From an uncultured Lactobacillus sp. (GTDB taxonomy: Bacteria; Bacillota; Bacilli; Lactobacillales; Lactobacillaceae), in NCBI GenBank assembly GCA_946487795.1, contig CAMLUN010000009.1, forward strand, positions 1 to 36,719: a DNA stretch of 36,719 nt. The letters run 5' to 3'. The notes below the pieces were generated by a model, which saw nothing but the letters and a program-made list of their open reading frames with translations, made no database searches and was not told where the DNA came from. How positions within the stretch are numbered: the stretch's first letter is position 1; each line of letters begins with the position of its first letter. The position numbers and the translations under genes were made by a program. Below are positions 14,375 to 22,768 of this stretch, one piece after another.

Positions 14375-15154
14375 GTGCCCTATTCACTTTCTGAAATCAT
14401 TGTCTTATTTTTTACCTATTCATTTATTGGCTGGTTATGGGAAACCTGTTACTGTTCAATTAAGGACCATCATTTCACCTACCGGGGATTCTTATTTGGC
14501 CCTTATTGTCCAATATATGGATTTGCCGTTACGACGATTTTGATTACTACCTATCCGTTTCAAGATAATATTTTTCTGCTATTCGTAGTAGGGGTTATTG
14601 TGGCTTCGATCTTTGAGTATGTAGCAAGTTGGCTGCTCGAAAAACTTTTTCATATGAAGTTATGGGACTATTCGCATCTAAAAGGAAACATTCAAGGAAG
14701 AGTTGCTCTCCAAATTTCATTTTTCTGGGGGATTGGCGTTGTCTTGCTGGTTAAGTTTGTTCAGCCATTTATTCAGCGGATTATTAACTGGGAAGAATCA
14801 TGGACCCACGGGATGCTTGCCCTAATTATTGTCCTCGTGATGGGAACTGACACTATTCTCAGCGTTATTAGTGTGGAAAAATTCCATATTACAACTCAGC
14901 AATGGGATGAACGAGCAGCCGCTTATCGAAAGAAACTGCTGGATCAACTTGAAAAAGCAGCTCCTAAGGATAAATTAGCAATTAAAGATCACCTTCAAGA
15001 TTGGCAACGGTACTTTGCTCAACATCTAAACAAAGAGGGAGCTGGTAAGCAATTGAGTTGGAATCATCGCCGGCTAATCAAAAGCTTTCCTAAATTGAAG
15101 ATGACTGATAGTAAATACTTTAATAACTATAAAAACGAGCTTAAAAGTAAATAA
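14375..15154 (+). CDS. Putative ABC transporter permease (CmpB family, PF06541)
   Basis: A 259-residue membrane protein starting at GTG behind AAAGGAGGGGAAACGA. The first ~170 residues hold five or so hydrophobic segments with the family's conserved start (FIGWLWETCYCS, RGFLFGPYCPIYGFA) and the FEYVASWLLEKLF motif. The last ~90 residues are hydrophilic and probably cytosolic. The family is common in Firmicutes and poorly understood; despite the name, an ABC partner is not seen next door, apart from the unrelated ABC-F protein. A terminator-free 40-bp gap suggests co-transcription with that gene. Confidence 0.8.
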   Translation: MPYSLSEIIVLFFTYSFIGWLWETCYCSIKDHHFTYRGFLFGPYCPIYGFAVTTILITTYPFQDNIFLLFVVGVIVASIFEYVASWLLEKLFHMKLWDYSHLKGNIQGRVALQISFFWGIGVVLLVKFVQPFIQRIINWEESWTHGMLALIIVLVMGTDTILSVISVEKFHITTQQWDERAAAYRKKLLDQLEKAAPKDKLAIKDHLQDWQRYFAQHLNKEGAGKQLSWNHRRLIKSFPKLKMTDSKYFNNYKNELKSK

Positions 15155-15230
15155 GATCATTGTAAATTCTCGCTTTCTCATGGTGAAGTGGTTATAATAG
15201 CGTCAAATTCATAAAAAGGAAAGACACGTC

Positions 15231-15824
15231 ATGAAAAAAGAAACAAAAATCATTTGTGGAAGTGTACTTGCATTTTTGATTATTTTATTTGGGATTGTGG
15301 CGATTATTATCCATCAATCTCCCCAAATTCAACGTGAGACCCACCCGACAGATATAACCGTCAATGAATTTGTTCGTCAGATTGCGCCAGCTGCTCAACG
15401 TGAACAGAAGAAGTATCATATTCCAGCTAGCATTACGATTGCACAAGCAGGACTTGAATCGAACTGGGGTCGGAGCCGGTTAGCGAATAAATACAATAAC
15501 TTATTTGGAATTAAAGCTAATAGTGACGACGAAAAGGTTCAAATGTATACTACCGAAAATATTCGGGGTAAAAATGTTCAAGTAAAACAATACTTTACAG
15601 TTTACAACAGCTGGGCTGATTCAATTAATGCGCACACATTGCTCATTGTAAATGGAATTGCTGATAATCATGCACGTTTCCATGGAGTACAAACAGCAAA
15701 AACTTATCAACAGGCAGCTTACGAATTACAGCGGAATGGTTACGCAACCGATCCAGATTATGCCAGCAAGCTGATCTATGCGATTAAGAAGTTTAATCTT
15801 GCCCAATACGATAATGTTAAATAA
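15231..15824 (+). CDS. Membrane-anchored glucosaminidase (peptidoglycan hydrolase)
   Basis: A 197-residue protein with one N-terminal hydrophobic helix (residues 10-28) acting as signal or anchor, followed by a glucosaminidase domain (GH73/LytG-like). Typical family elements are ITIAQAGLESNWGRS with the catalytic Glu, YNNLFGIKA, and SWADSINAHTLLI. It would cleave N-acetylglucosaminyl bonds of peptidoglycan on the outer face of the membrane. No LysM, SH3 or other wall-binding domain is present. The gene is monocistronic, with TATAAT at about 15196 and a hairpin terminator right after it. Confidence 0.88.
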   Translation: MKKETKIICGSVLAFLIILFGIVAIIIHQSPQIQRETHPTDITVNEFVRQIAPAAQREQKKYHIPASITIAQAGLESNWGRSRLANKYNNLFGIKANSDDEKVQMYTTENIRGKNVQVKQYFTVYNSWADSINAHTLLIVNGIADNHARFHGVQTAKTYQQAAYELQRNGYATDPDYASKLIYAIKKFNLAQYDNVK

Positions 15825-15830
15825 TAATTT

Positions 15831-15878
15831 AAAAGCGTGGGAAACAACTCTTGTAATGAGCCATTTCTCACGCTTTTT
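15831..15878. terminator. Bidirectional terminator between glucosaminidase and brnQ
   Basis: AAAAGCGTGGGAAA and TTTCTCACGCTTTTT form the stem; A- and T-runs on the two sides suit both convergent genes. Confidence 0.8.
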
Positions 15879-15895
15879 AACCTATAAGACACTTA

Positions 15896-17281
15896 TTAAT
15901 GTACTTCGCTTTGCATACTGGTGGAAGCAACCCGTTGATGACGGTACCAGTGAACTAAGAGACCAAGGACTAAGCCGACAAGTGCTGGAACAAGCCAGGA
16001 TAATCCCATACTTGCAAGTGGTAAGTTATTTCGCAAAGCGGCAACAGATAAGCCAAATGAACTTTGGCTAACAACCGCTGGGAAGGCAACAACCATATCA
16101 CCGAGAGCTGGTACAACGGTGAAAAGGACCACGAAGAAGTAGACAACGCCATCACGGTTAAAGAGTGGTGATGTCACAGATAAAAGGATAAGCACCATTG
16201 ATAATGGGTAAAGGAACATTAACATTGGTGTTGACCAAGCGATGATTTGGTCTAAGCCAAAATTAGCAGTAAGGAAAGAGGCGAGACAACTGAGGGCAAG
16301 CCATGCATGGTAGCTAACTTTTGGAAAGTGCTTATGGAAGTCTTGAGCAAAAGCAGCAACTAAACCAACAGCCGTCGTTAAACAAGTAACAGTTAACAAG
16401 AATGCTAGTACAACTTGTCCGAATGCACCGGCATAAGCATTAACTAATTGGTTAAAGGCAACTCCACCATCTGGGGAAACTTTGAAACGACCAAGAGACA
16501 TTGCGCCAAGAAGGATTAGTAATAAGTAGATAAAAGCAACGGCACCCATTGAGAGGACACCAGCTTTTGCAACGACTTTGGATACATCTTTTGCTGACCG
16601 TTGTCCCATAGAACGAACGGCGGTTACCACTGTTACACCAAATGCAAGACCGGCAAGAGCATCCATAGTGTTGTATCCTTCAAGGAACCCGTTAGTGAGC
16701 GCACCGTGAACATAAGCACTAGTTGTAGGTGCGGTAGCGGGGTTACCAAGCGGACGAGCGAAACCAACAACAAAGACAAGGAATAAAAGGGCTAAGAAGA
16801 CGGGATTTAATACTTTTCCGATGTTAGCTAAGATATCATTTTCCCGGTATGAGAAGAGGAAGGCTGCCCCGAAGAATAAAGCTGAGAATAATAGCAAGGC
16901 AAGGGATTGATATTGTTTATCAACGAATGGGGCAAGCCCAACTGTGAATGAGACAGTAGCAGTCCGTGGTGTACCGAATAATGGACCGATCGTAGCGTGG
17001 ATAAGAACCATGAATACTAAGGCGAAACCGACGCCAAGCGGACGACCGATATCAAAGACCCCTTCTGCACGCGTAACAGCAACGGCGAGAACTGATAGAA
17101 GGGGTAAAAGAACTCCAGTAATCAGAAAGCCAACTGCAGCTGGTCCCCAATGACTACCAGCTAATTGACCAAGGTGTAACGGGAAAATCAAGTTTCCGGC
17201 CCCAAAGAATAAACCGAAAAGCAATGATGCAACAACTAAATAGTTTTTGAATGTTAACTTGCGCGATGTTAAATCTTGCAT
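15896..17281 (-). CDS. brnQ: Branched-chain amino acid transporter BrnQ (LIVCS family)
   Basis: A 461-residue protein with about twelve membrane segments. The N-terminus (LLFGLFFGAGNLIFPLHLG) and the GFLEGYNTMDALAGLAFG segment are typical of BrnQ, the sodium- or proton-coupled importer of isoleucine, leucine and valine. Length is normal. GGAGGAGAAAAC precedes the ATG. The gene is preceded by a T-box leader with a probable isoleucine specifier, which fits uptake of branched-chain amino acids when charged tRNA-Ile is low. It shares a terminator with the convergent glucosaminidase gene. Confidence 0.95.
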   Translation of the reverse strand: MQDLTSRKLTFKNYLVVASLLFGLFFGAGNLIFPLHLGQLAGSHWGPAAVGFLITGVLLPLLSVLAVAVTRAEGVFDIGRPLGVGFALVFMVLIHATIGPLFGTPRTATVSFTVGLAPFVDKQYQSLALLLFSALFFGAAFLFSYRENDILANIGKVLNPVFLALLFLVFVVGFARPLGNPATAPTTSAYVHGALTNGFLEGYNTMDALAGLAFGVTVVTAVRSMGQRSAKDVSKVVAKAGVLSMGAVAFIYLLLILLGAMSLGRFKVSPDGGVAFNQLVNAYAGAFGQVVLAFLLTVTCLTTAVGLVAAFAQDFHKHFPKVSYHAWLALSCLASFLTANFGLDQIIAWSTPMLMFLYPLSMVLILLSVTSPLFNRDGVVYFFVVLFTVVPALGDMVVAFPAVVSQSSFGLSVAALRNNLPLASMGLSWLVPALVGLVLGLLVHWYRHQRVASTSMQSEVH

Positions 17282-17587
17282 GTTTTCTCCTCCTAATCTG
17301 ATCCCAACAAAAAAGTCCCTTAGCCAAACTGGCTAAGGGACGCTGAGCGTGGTACCACCCTATCATTGTACTGCTATTGCTAACAATACCTCACACGTAC
17401 GGCCATCATGGCGATACGCTGACACGATAATGGGTGTAACCACTACAGCTTACTGGTATTTAAGCTGTAGACTCGAAAGTGATTTTCAATTAGAGTTAAA
17501 ACTGTCTCCTCACACCAAACGAGACTCGCTGAAGCTATCGTCTAACATACTCTTCTTTCTCATTGCGATCGAATAATTAAATTGTTG
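17282..17587 (-). promoter_or_regulatory. T-box riboswitch of brnQ, probable Ile specifier
   Basis: On the minus strand the leader contains the T-box sequence GGGTGGTACCACGC (17347-17360), which pairs with the tRNA acceptor end. A strong intrinsic terminator follows (stem GTCCCTTAGCC/GGCTAAGGGAC, 17309-17341, then a T-run). Upstream is a long Stem I region. A likely specifier is ATC (17481-17483) followed by A in GAAAATCAC, which would read tRNA-Ile. The specifier call depends on the Stem I fold and is less sure than the T-box itself. This accounts for the 354-bp gap between brnQ and the DUF2325 gene. Confidence 0.92.
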
Positions 17588-17593
17588 TCATTA

Positions 17594-17621
17594 ATATTAA
17601 CCTATTTCTCATAAAAGTCAA
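17594..17621 (-). promoter_or_regulatory. Promoter of the brnQ T-box transcript
   Basis: TTGACT (17616-17621) and TAATAT (17594-17599) on the minus strand, spacer 16 bp, placed so that the RNA begins just before Stem I. Confidence 0.6.
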
Positions 17622-17635
17622 CAGTAAATTAAAAT

Positions 17636-18871
17636 TTATTTATAATTTTTCAAATCTTCGCTACTTTCGGCGTATGCAGGATCACCATTTAATGCCCGGG
17701 CAATGGCTCGCTCAACAGCAGTATTAGAAGTAACATTTGCAATGGCAAGTGGCTTTTCATAACGTTTAGCGTGATGGTTGGCGAGTTGACTAATTCGATG
17801 GTGAATTGCATCGATGCAGACAATCACAAAATCTGCATCACGAATTTCGCGTTTTAATTTACTGCTAGAAACTTTTTCTTCTGCAGACGCATCTAATCCG
17901 CGGAACAGACCGTGGTGTTTGTCAATGACTGGTTTAAGACCCTTAACCTTGCTGCGGATTCCGGTAATAACAAGTACCTTTCGTTGATGAAGGTCATAGT
18001 CCAGCTTTTTCTCATAATCATGACGAGAATTAGCAGGCTTTTTAACAACTTTTGGTTTAGCTGGTTGCTTAGTTGTATCATAATCTTGCTTTTCATGAAT
18101 CCAGCGAATCGCGCCATCTTTGGCATCAGTTAGGCCATTTCCTCGATCATAGTAGGCAAAATCAATAACCATTCCTGGCTTAATATCGCGGCCAGGGTAC
18201 TTAAAGGGATCAATTACGATGGTGTTTTCTGGCGCTTCGTCAACGATTGAATTACCCTTAATTGTTTTACTCAGTTGAAGCACATCAGAACCGGGCACGC
18301 GTTTTAATTCACCATATTCAATCACATTGACTTTTTCGGGAGTGTAATCGCTAAGGTGGTCACCGGTAATCTGCCGAATAACTGGAAGGCCGCGGACTTT
18401 TTGTTCATAGTCTAGTTGGGCAATGTCCCCATCCTCAATAGGAAATGGTAATGCATGCAGAATTGCTTCCGGGTAGTAACGGTGATTAATCTCGGCTCCA
18501 CTTAATTTCCGGTGTACTAAGTAGCGATTGTCGGCTGCTAGGCGTTCTTCTTCGGTGATTTCTTTTGGTGCTTCAACTGAAGGAGATGCAACTGGGCTTG
18601 CCGTTGAGGTTGGCTTCTCTTCATCATTAGCAGGACCGGTAAGCAGTGACTTCAATGTTTTGCGTGCTTGCGGAGGCAACTCGTTTGACGATTGAATTTT
18701 GCGTTGAACAAACCGTGGTGCATTTTGTTTAACGGGTTTGCTTTCCTGGTAATGATTTAAAATATTAAGAATGGTGGTAAGACTTCGCTGTGTCTGCAGT
18801 AAGCTTTGTGGATCATCAGCGGTATTATTTAAAAGGTCAATCAATTCTTGACGATAATCATAAACTTCCAT
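17636..18871 (-). CDS. DUF2325 domain protein
   Basis: A 411-residue soluble protein. The C-terminal ~100 residues match DUF2325: VLVITGIRSKVKGLKPVIDK, a GLFRGLD segment, then REIRDADFVIVCIDAIHHR with a small Rossmann-like pattern. The N-terminal ~130 residues are helical and low in complexity (PTSTASPVASPSVEAP linker). The middle (about 140-290) is predicted beta-rich and not recognised. Function is unknown in the family. The gene is monocistronic with SD GAAAGGA, and is divergent from the DHH phosphoesterase gene about 135 bp away. Confidence 0.75.
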   Translation of the reverse strand: MEVYDYRQELIDLLNNTADDPQSLLQTQRSLTTILNILNHYQESKPVKQNAPRFVQRKIQSSNELPPQARKTLKSLLTGPANDEEKPTSTASPVASPSVEAPKEITEEERLAADNRYLVHRKLSGAEINHRYYPEAILHALPFPIEDGDIAQLDYEQKVRGLPVIRQITGDHLSDYTPEKVNVIEYGELKRVPGSDVLQLSKTIKGNSIVDEAPENTIVIDPFKYPGRDIKPGMVIDFAYYDRGNGLTDAKDGAIRWIHEKQDYDTTKQPAKPKVVKKPANSRHDYEKKLDYDLHQRKVLVITGIRSKVKGLKPVIDKHHGLFRGLDASAEEKVSSSKLKREIRDADFVIVCIDAIHHRISQLANHHAKRYEKPLAIANVTSNTAVERAIARALNGDPAYAESSEDLKNYK

Positions 18872-19006
18872 ATTATTTTCCTTTCTTAAAATAAGTTACT
18901 AATTTCAATGATAGCAGTTCGTTAGCGTGATGTCAGTAATTAAGTGTGGTTTAGCCAATTTTCTACGGTATAATAAGAAACAAAATCAGAATTGCGAGGA
19001 TCAAAA

Positions 19007-20086
19007 ATGGCACAACGGTTAATAAAATTATTTTCCCACAATGATTTAGATGGATTCGGGGCTCCATTATTATTAAAAACACTACAACCAGTAATGTTTG
19101 AAGACACAGAGTTTGATATGACAAACTGTGGCGCTGGACGAATCGATGAAGAGTTAAGTCGATGGATGCAAACAGCGGAAGTAGGGCGATTTACAGATGT
19201 TTACATCATGGATATGACGCCAGATAGCGATTATTCATTTAAGTTATTGAATGAACGTTTCGCTAATCATTGGCTTGTCTTTGACCATCATGAAAGTGAA
19301 GCAGAACTACGACAAAAGTATGCGGCCAATAGTATCGTACCTGCTGATCCAACAGTTAACCCAAGTGCCACAAGCTTGGTATGGGATTGGTTAAAACAAC
19401 AATCGTCTTTTACAAAGATTGATGAGCAACGGCAAAAAGACCTTGCTTATCTTGTGGAATTGATTCGGGCATATGATACTTGGGATTGGCAAAATGATCC
19501 AGAAATGAATGAGCAGGAACGAATTGATGCCGATAATCTTGATCAGCTCTTTTGGTTTTATCCCCTCCAAGATTCGGAAGAGTTTGTCCAAAATGTTTTT
19601 AATACCAGCTGGCAACAATATCAGGAAGAAAATCGGCTGTTGATTCGGACACTAAACGAACGGCGGGCAAAGTACCTTAAGAGCCATTTGAAAGATATTT
19701 TAATTACAGATATCGATGATCATAAATTTGGTGTCGTATATGCAAGTGACTATAAATCTGAAATTGCCCACGAATTATTAGTGCAACATCCAGAAGTCGA
19801 TGCGGCCTTGGTAGTCAGTCCGGTTAGCGTGTCGCTTCGAAGCAACGGAAAGTTAGATGTGGCTAAATTTGCTGAAAAATACTTTAATGGTGGCGGTCAT
19901 GCTGATGCTGCAGGTGGCCGGTTAACGGTTAATCCGATTGAAGTTGGTGAGCAAGCAGTCATTGATGACCTTAAGCAAACGATCACTAATCAGCAAAATG
20001 AACAAAAATCAAATGAAAGTACGCTTGCCGATAATCTTGATCCCGAAGTAGCAGCAAAGATGGCAGCTTTGTTTGGGAAGAAGTAA
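19007..20086 (+). CDS. DHH-family phosphoesterase, NrnB-like oligoribonuclease
   Basis: A 359-residue cytosolic metal-dependent phosphoesterase. Motif I is SHNDLDGFG (Asp13, Asp15), motif II YIMDMTPD, motif III the DHH of VFDHHESE (Asp93-His94-His95), and the C-terminal DHHA1 domain has GGGH (295-298) in NGGGHADAAGG. The layout resembles B. subtilis NrnB (YngD), which degrades short RNA oligomers, more than NrnA or the c-di-AMP enzyme GdpP. Starting at ATG 19007 is preferred because GAGGA lies seven bases upstream; an upstream codon would add five residues. A TATAAT at about 18969 may be the -10. A strong terminator follows. Confidence 0.85.
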   Translation: MAQRLIKLFSHNDLDGFGAPLLLKTLQPVMFEDTEFDMTNCGAGRIDEELSRWMQTAEVGRFTDVYIMDMTPDSDYSFKLLNERFANHWLVFDHHESEAELRQKYAANSIVPADPTVNPSATSLVWDWLKQQSSFTKIDEQRQKDLAYLVELIRAYDTWDWQNDPEMNEQERIDADNLDQLFWFYPLQDSEEFVQNVFNTSWQQYQEENRLLIRTLNERRAKYLKSHLKDILITDIDDHKFGVVYASDYKSEIAHELLVQHPEVDAALVVSPVSVSLRSNGKLDVAKFAEKYFNGGGHADAAGGRLTVNPIEVGEQAVIDDLKQTITNQQNEQKSNESTLADNLDPEVAAKMAALFGKK

Positions 20087-20168
20087 GTGTATTTTCAGTG
20101 CATAGTAATAAATTGCTTTTATATGTTTTAGAATTTAAATAGTTAGTCATCAATATGAAAAATTGAAA

Positions 20169-20213
20169 AGAGAGTGTGGAAAAATTTTAGTTTTTCCATA
20201 CTCTCTTCTTTTT
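20169..20213 (+). terminator. Terminator of the DHH phosphoesterase gene
   Basis: AGAGAGTGTGGAAAAA pairs with TTTTTCCATACTCTCT (one mismatch), followed by TCTTTTT. Confidence 0.85.
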
Positions 20214-20265
20214 ACAAAAAAGAACCATGACCCCAAGCCATAGTTCTAGTTGAAAAGTAAATCAA

Positions 20266-20550
20266 TCATGCGGTTGTGTGACCGTTGTGGGTAACGCTGT
20301 TTTCACGATAACCAAAGTAGAATTGGATAGCAGCAATTGCAATGTTTACCCAGTTCATTGTAAGGAACCAGCCGTTAAGGGCGTTGCCGTCGTGAGTCAT
20401 GCCGTAATATATCCAAAAAACAATTACGATTGCACATACATTAATCCATGCGAATGTTTTTTGTAGAACTTGGTTATCAAGGGCAAACCACATCCATACA
20501 ACGTTTACTACAAACCAGATTGCAAGAATCCAAAAGATAACGTCGAACAT
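20266..20550 (-). CDS. Small integral membrane protein, unknown function
   Basis: A 94-residue protein with three or four hydrophobic helices spanning nearly its whole length (FDVIFWILAIWFVVNVVWMW; INVCAIVIVFWIYYG; NWVNIAIAAIQFYFGY), rich in Trp and Asn at helix ends, with a hydrophilic HNGHTTA tail. The start at 20550 follows GAAAGGAAG at good spacing; an upstream frame extension is unlikely to be used. The helix pattern recalls small PnuC- or SemiSWEET-like proteins, but there is no motif that settles it. Monocistronic. Confidence 0.6.
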   Translation of the reverse strand: MFDVIFWILAIWFVVNVVWMWFALDNQVLQKTFAWINVCAIVIVFWIYYGMTHDGNALNGWFLTMNWVNIAIAAIQFYFGYRENSVTHNGHTTA

Positions 20551-20776
20551 AGTATTGCTTCCTTTCAACATCCTATCTACACATACCATAGATAATACCT
20601 AATAAAGAAGATTTACTTTTCACTATCTATTATAGTCGAATCTTATCCATAGCCAAAAGATAAAGCATTATTAATATGCATTAATGATACATTGGAAAAA
20701 TATTGAGTAGAAAAGTGCAAATCTTTGCCTTTTACGTATATATCTTTATAGAACTATTTAACGGGGGGATATAACG

Positions 20777-21349
20777 ATGAATGAATTCTTACGCAAAAAG
20801 TGGGAGATGGCGGGCTTAGCCGATGACTATATCTTCAACAAAGTGATGCTTGATTATGATATTGAGATGCAAGTAGCTGACCTCCACGATATTGCCCAAC
20901 GAAAAGTTGAAGCGACCGATCCGCTTGTCGTAAAATTAAAGGAGAGAATAGCAGTTGTAAAGCGGAACCGGAAATGGAGGCCGGAATACATGCGACGTTC
21001 AGTATATGAAATGGATCAAGAAATGCGTGAGAAAAAGATTCGTGAGGGTGAACGTAGGATACGGGATGGCAAACGGGAGATACTAGAAGGAAAACGTGAA
21101 CTCCTAGAAGGAAAACGAGAACTTCAGAAAAGTAAACATGAAATTAAAGAAGGCCAGGATCGACTCAAAGAAAAAGAACAGCTAATTCAAGAAAGAGAAC
21201 AAAAATTACACGAAAATCAGCAGACGATAATTAAAACATCGATTGAGGCAATGAGAGCGCTGAATATTGATAAAACAACAATCAAGAAAGAGATAAAAGA
21301 AAAGTTTGACTTGTCAGACAAAGAAATTAAGGATTATTTTGCTGAATAA
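20777..21349 (+). CDS. Rpn-family (PD-(D/E)XK) nuclease/transposase-related protein, internally deleted, heptad repeats
   Basis: A 190-residue protein. The N-terminus (KKWEMAGLADDYIFNKVML) is the usual start of Rpn/YhgA-type recombination-promoting nucleases. It jumps directly to YDIEMQVADLHDIAQR, the region of the catalytic ExQ motif. About 60 residues between, including the catalytic Asp region, and about 100 residues after it appear to be missing compared with normal ~300-residue members. Residues 89-151 are nine heptads close to xEGKREL, a coiled coil. The C-terminal SIEAMRALNIDKTTIKKEI segment is typical of the family. The frame is open with SD GGGGGG before the ATG, so a protein may be made, but nuclease activity is unlikely. 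Confidence 0.7.
   Translation: MNEFLRKKWEMAGLADDYIFNKVMLDYDIEMQVADLHDIAQRKVEATDPLVVKLKERIAVVKRNRKWRPEYMRRSVYEMDQEMREKKIREGERRIRDGKREILEGKRELLEGKRELQKSKHEIKEGQDRLKEKEQLIQEREQKLHENQQTIIKTSIEAMRALNIDKTTIKKEIKEKFDLSDKEIKDYFAE
21041..21229 (+). repeat. Degenerate 21-bp tandem repeats encoding heptads
   Basis: Nine consecutive 21-bp units encode REGERRI, RDGKREI, LEGKREL, LEGKREL, QKSKHEI, KEGQDRL, KEKEQLI, QEREQKL, HENQQTI. The third and fourth units are nearly identical at the DNA level, so unit number could change by slippage without breaking the frame. Confidence 0.75.
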
Positions 21350-21453
21350 AATGAAAAGGAAGTCTCCAAATCGATTATAGAGGCTTTTTAGATGACTCCT
21401 AAAGATTAAGGTATAATAAAACTTTAAATATAAGATCTGTGGGGAGTATCTTT

Positions 21454-22413
21454 ATGAGAAAAATAGCGCTAATTTTGATGCTTTCATTGACGATGATGGT
21501 CATGGTGGCTTGTGGGAGAACATCCTCAAGTACTAATAGATCAACTAGTAGTATGACTAGTTCTTTATCAAGTACACAACAAACAAGGGATGATGCAGCA
21601 CTAAACGCTGAACGATTAACACTTAAGCAAACTGCTGCACTTGTGTTGTACTATCGTGATGCGCATATGCCAGGAGCAAATGATTATGATTATTCTGCTG
21701 ATATGGAAAACAATAATCAGGGAGCAACAGTTAAGATTTATGATAAAGGTGCAGTGCCATGGGGAGAGGGATCCTCTGCTAAGACTTATCCTAAAGGCGC
21801 CAAAGTTTTATACATAATTAAATTAACTTCCAAAAGTGATGAAGATGGCGATCGTTTAAATTCAACTTATTATACAATTGTCGGAAATAAGGTTTACTAT
21901 GCGAACAGTAGTAATGGTATTCGCAAAACAGGCGTAACACTCGCTGAAATGGTGACGTATGCTAAAACTCATGGGGAAGTTAATCGTGTTTTGAAAGTAG
22001 CAAAAAACACCAAAATTATTGATATGCGTGGTAAAGTTACAATTACGGATAAGGATGGATTAACTACCCAGCAGCTAGGAACATTAGTTGCATTGTTAAA
22101 GAACCCTGATTGGTTTAAGGCAGGAGTTCAAAATGGTGAAATGTATTATGGAACGCATTATGGTTATGGTGAAGTTGCGGATTATCAATATGTAACAACA
22201 CAGGGTGATTTGACTAGCTATATTTGGTTTAAACGTAAAGGCAATGATGTCACAATTAAAATGATTGGATCAACTGAAAATCAAAGTGTGACAGGGGCAC
22301 CAATGACTACTACGCATACCACTGTTACGAATTTGATAAATAATTACTACACAAGTGAAGACCAACAGGATGAGGTTAATGCCTATGCGGACCAATTAAA
22401 AGTGGAACCGTAA
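21454..22413 (+). CDS. Secreted lipoprotein, unknown function
   Basis: A 319-residue protein with a lipoprotein signal: positively charged MRKI, a hydrophobic core (ALILMLSLTMMVMVA) and the lipid-attachment Cys of VACG at residue 21. A Ser/Thr-rich linker (about 23-50, SSSTNRSTSSMTSSLSS) follows. The mature part (about 290 residues) contains two similar-looking halves beginning LTLKQTAALVLYY and LTTQQLGTLVALL, suggesting an internal duplication. No enzyme motif is seen. GGGGAG precedes the ATG at 21454. It is exported and membrane-bound on the outer face. The next gene starts 30 bp later, possibly in the same transcript. Confidence 0.75.
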   Translation: MRKIALILMLSLTMMVMVACGRTSSSTNRSTSSMTSSLSSTQQTRDDAALNAERLTLKQTAALVLYYRDAHMPGANDYDYSADMENNNQGATVKIYDKGAVPWGEGSSAKTYPKGAKVLYIIKLTSKSDEDGDRLNSTYYTIVGNKVYYANSSNGIRKTGVTLAEMVTYAKTHGEVNRVLKVAKNTKIIDMRGKVTITDKDGLTTQQLGTLVALLKNPDWFKAGVQNGEMYYGTHYGYGEVADYQYVTTQGDLTSYIWFKRKGNDVTIKMIGSTENQSVTGAPMTTTHTTVTNLINNYYTSEDQQDEVNAYADQLKVEP

Positions 22414-22443
22414 AATTAGATTAATTACTAAGAAGGATATATT

Positions 22444-22764
22444 ATGGGTAAAAAAGATAAGTATGATGTTCAAAAGTTTACCGGGATTCCCGTCGAAACA
22501 GATGCTAGTGGAAAGTATCAGTTGAAATTTGACCAGAATGGTGAGGCTAAATTACATACTTGGCGGACTGGAAAACATACTAAGGGGAAATTTAAATATC
22601 CGGGTCAGTTAATGCTGACGGAAAATAATTTGACTGTTGTAATTCTAAAAGCAGAACCAATGGCTTTTAAGGATCGTCATAGTGAAACGCCTCTGCAACG
22701 ATTTCTAACTGTCGATGTTACAGAAGATGTCTTGAAACAAGGCCTTGCAGAATTAAAGGAGTGA
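22444..22764 (+). CDS. Conserved hypothetical protein, 106 residues
   Basis: A small soluble, basic protein of no recognised family. It is predicted mostly beta-stranded in the first 75 residues (KYQLKFDQNGEAKLHTW, GQLMLTENNLTVVILKA) with a final helix (VTEDVLKQGLAELKE). AAGGATATATT precedes the ATG. It lies 4 bp before the flavodoxin-fold gene, so the two are probably translated from one mRNA. Confidence 0.65.
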   Translation: MGKKDKYDVQKFTGIPVETDASGKYQLKFDQNGEAKLHTWRTGKHTKGKFKYPGQLMLTENNLTVVILKAEPMAFKDRHSETPLQRFLTVDVTEDVLKQGLAELKE

Positions 22765-22768
22765 ATTG

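Noticed and set aside
21041-21229. Repeats as a CRISPR array
   Set aside because: Units are 21 bp, contiguous, in frame and encode heptads; there are no spacers.
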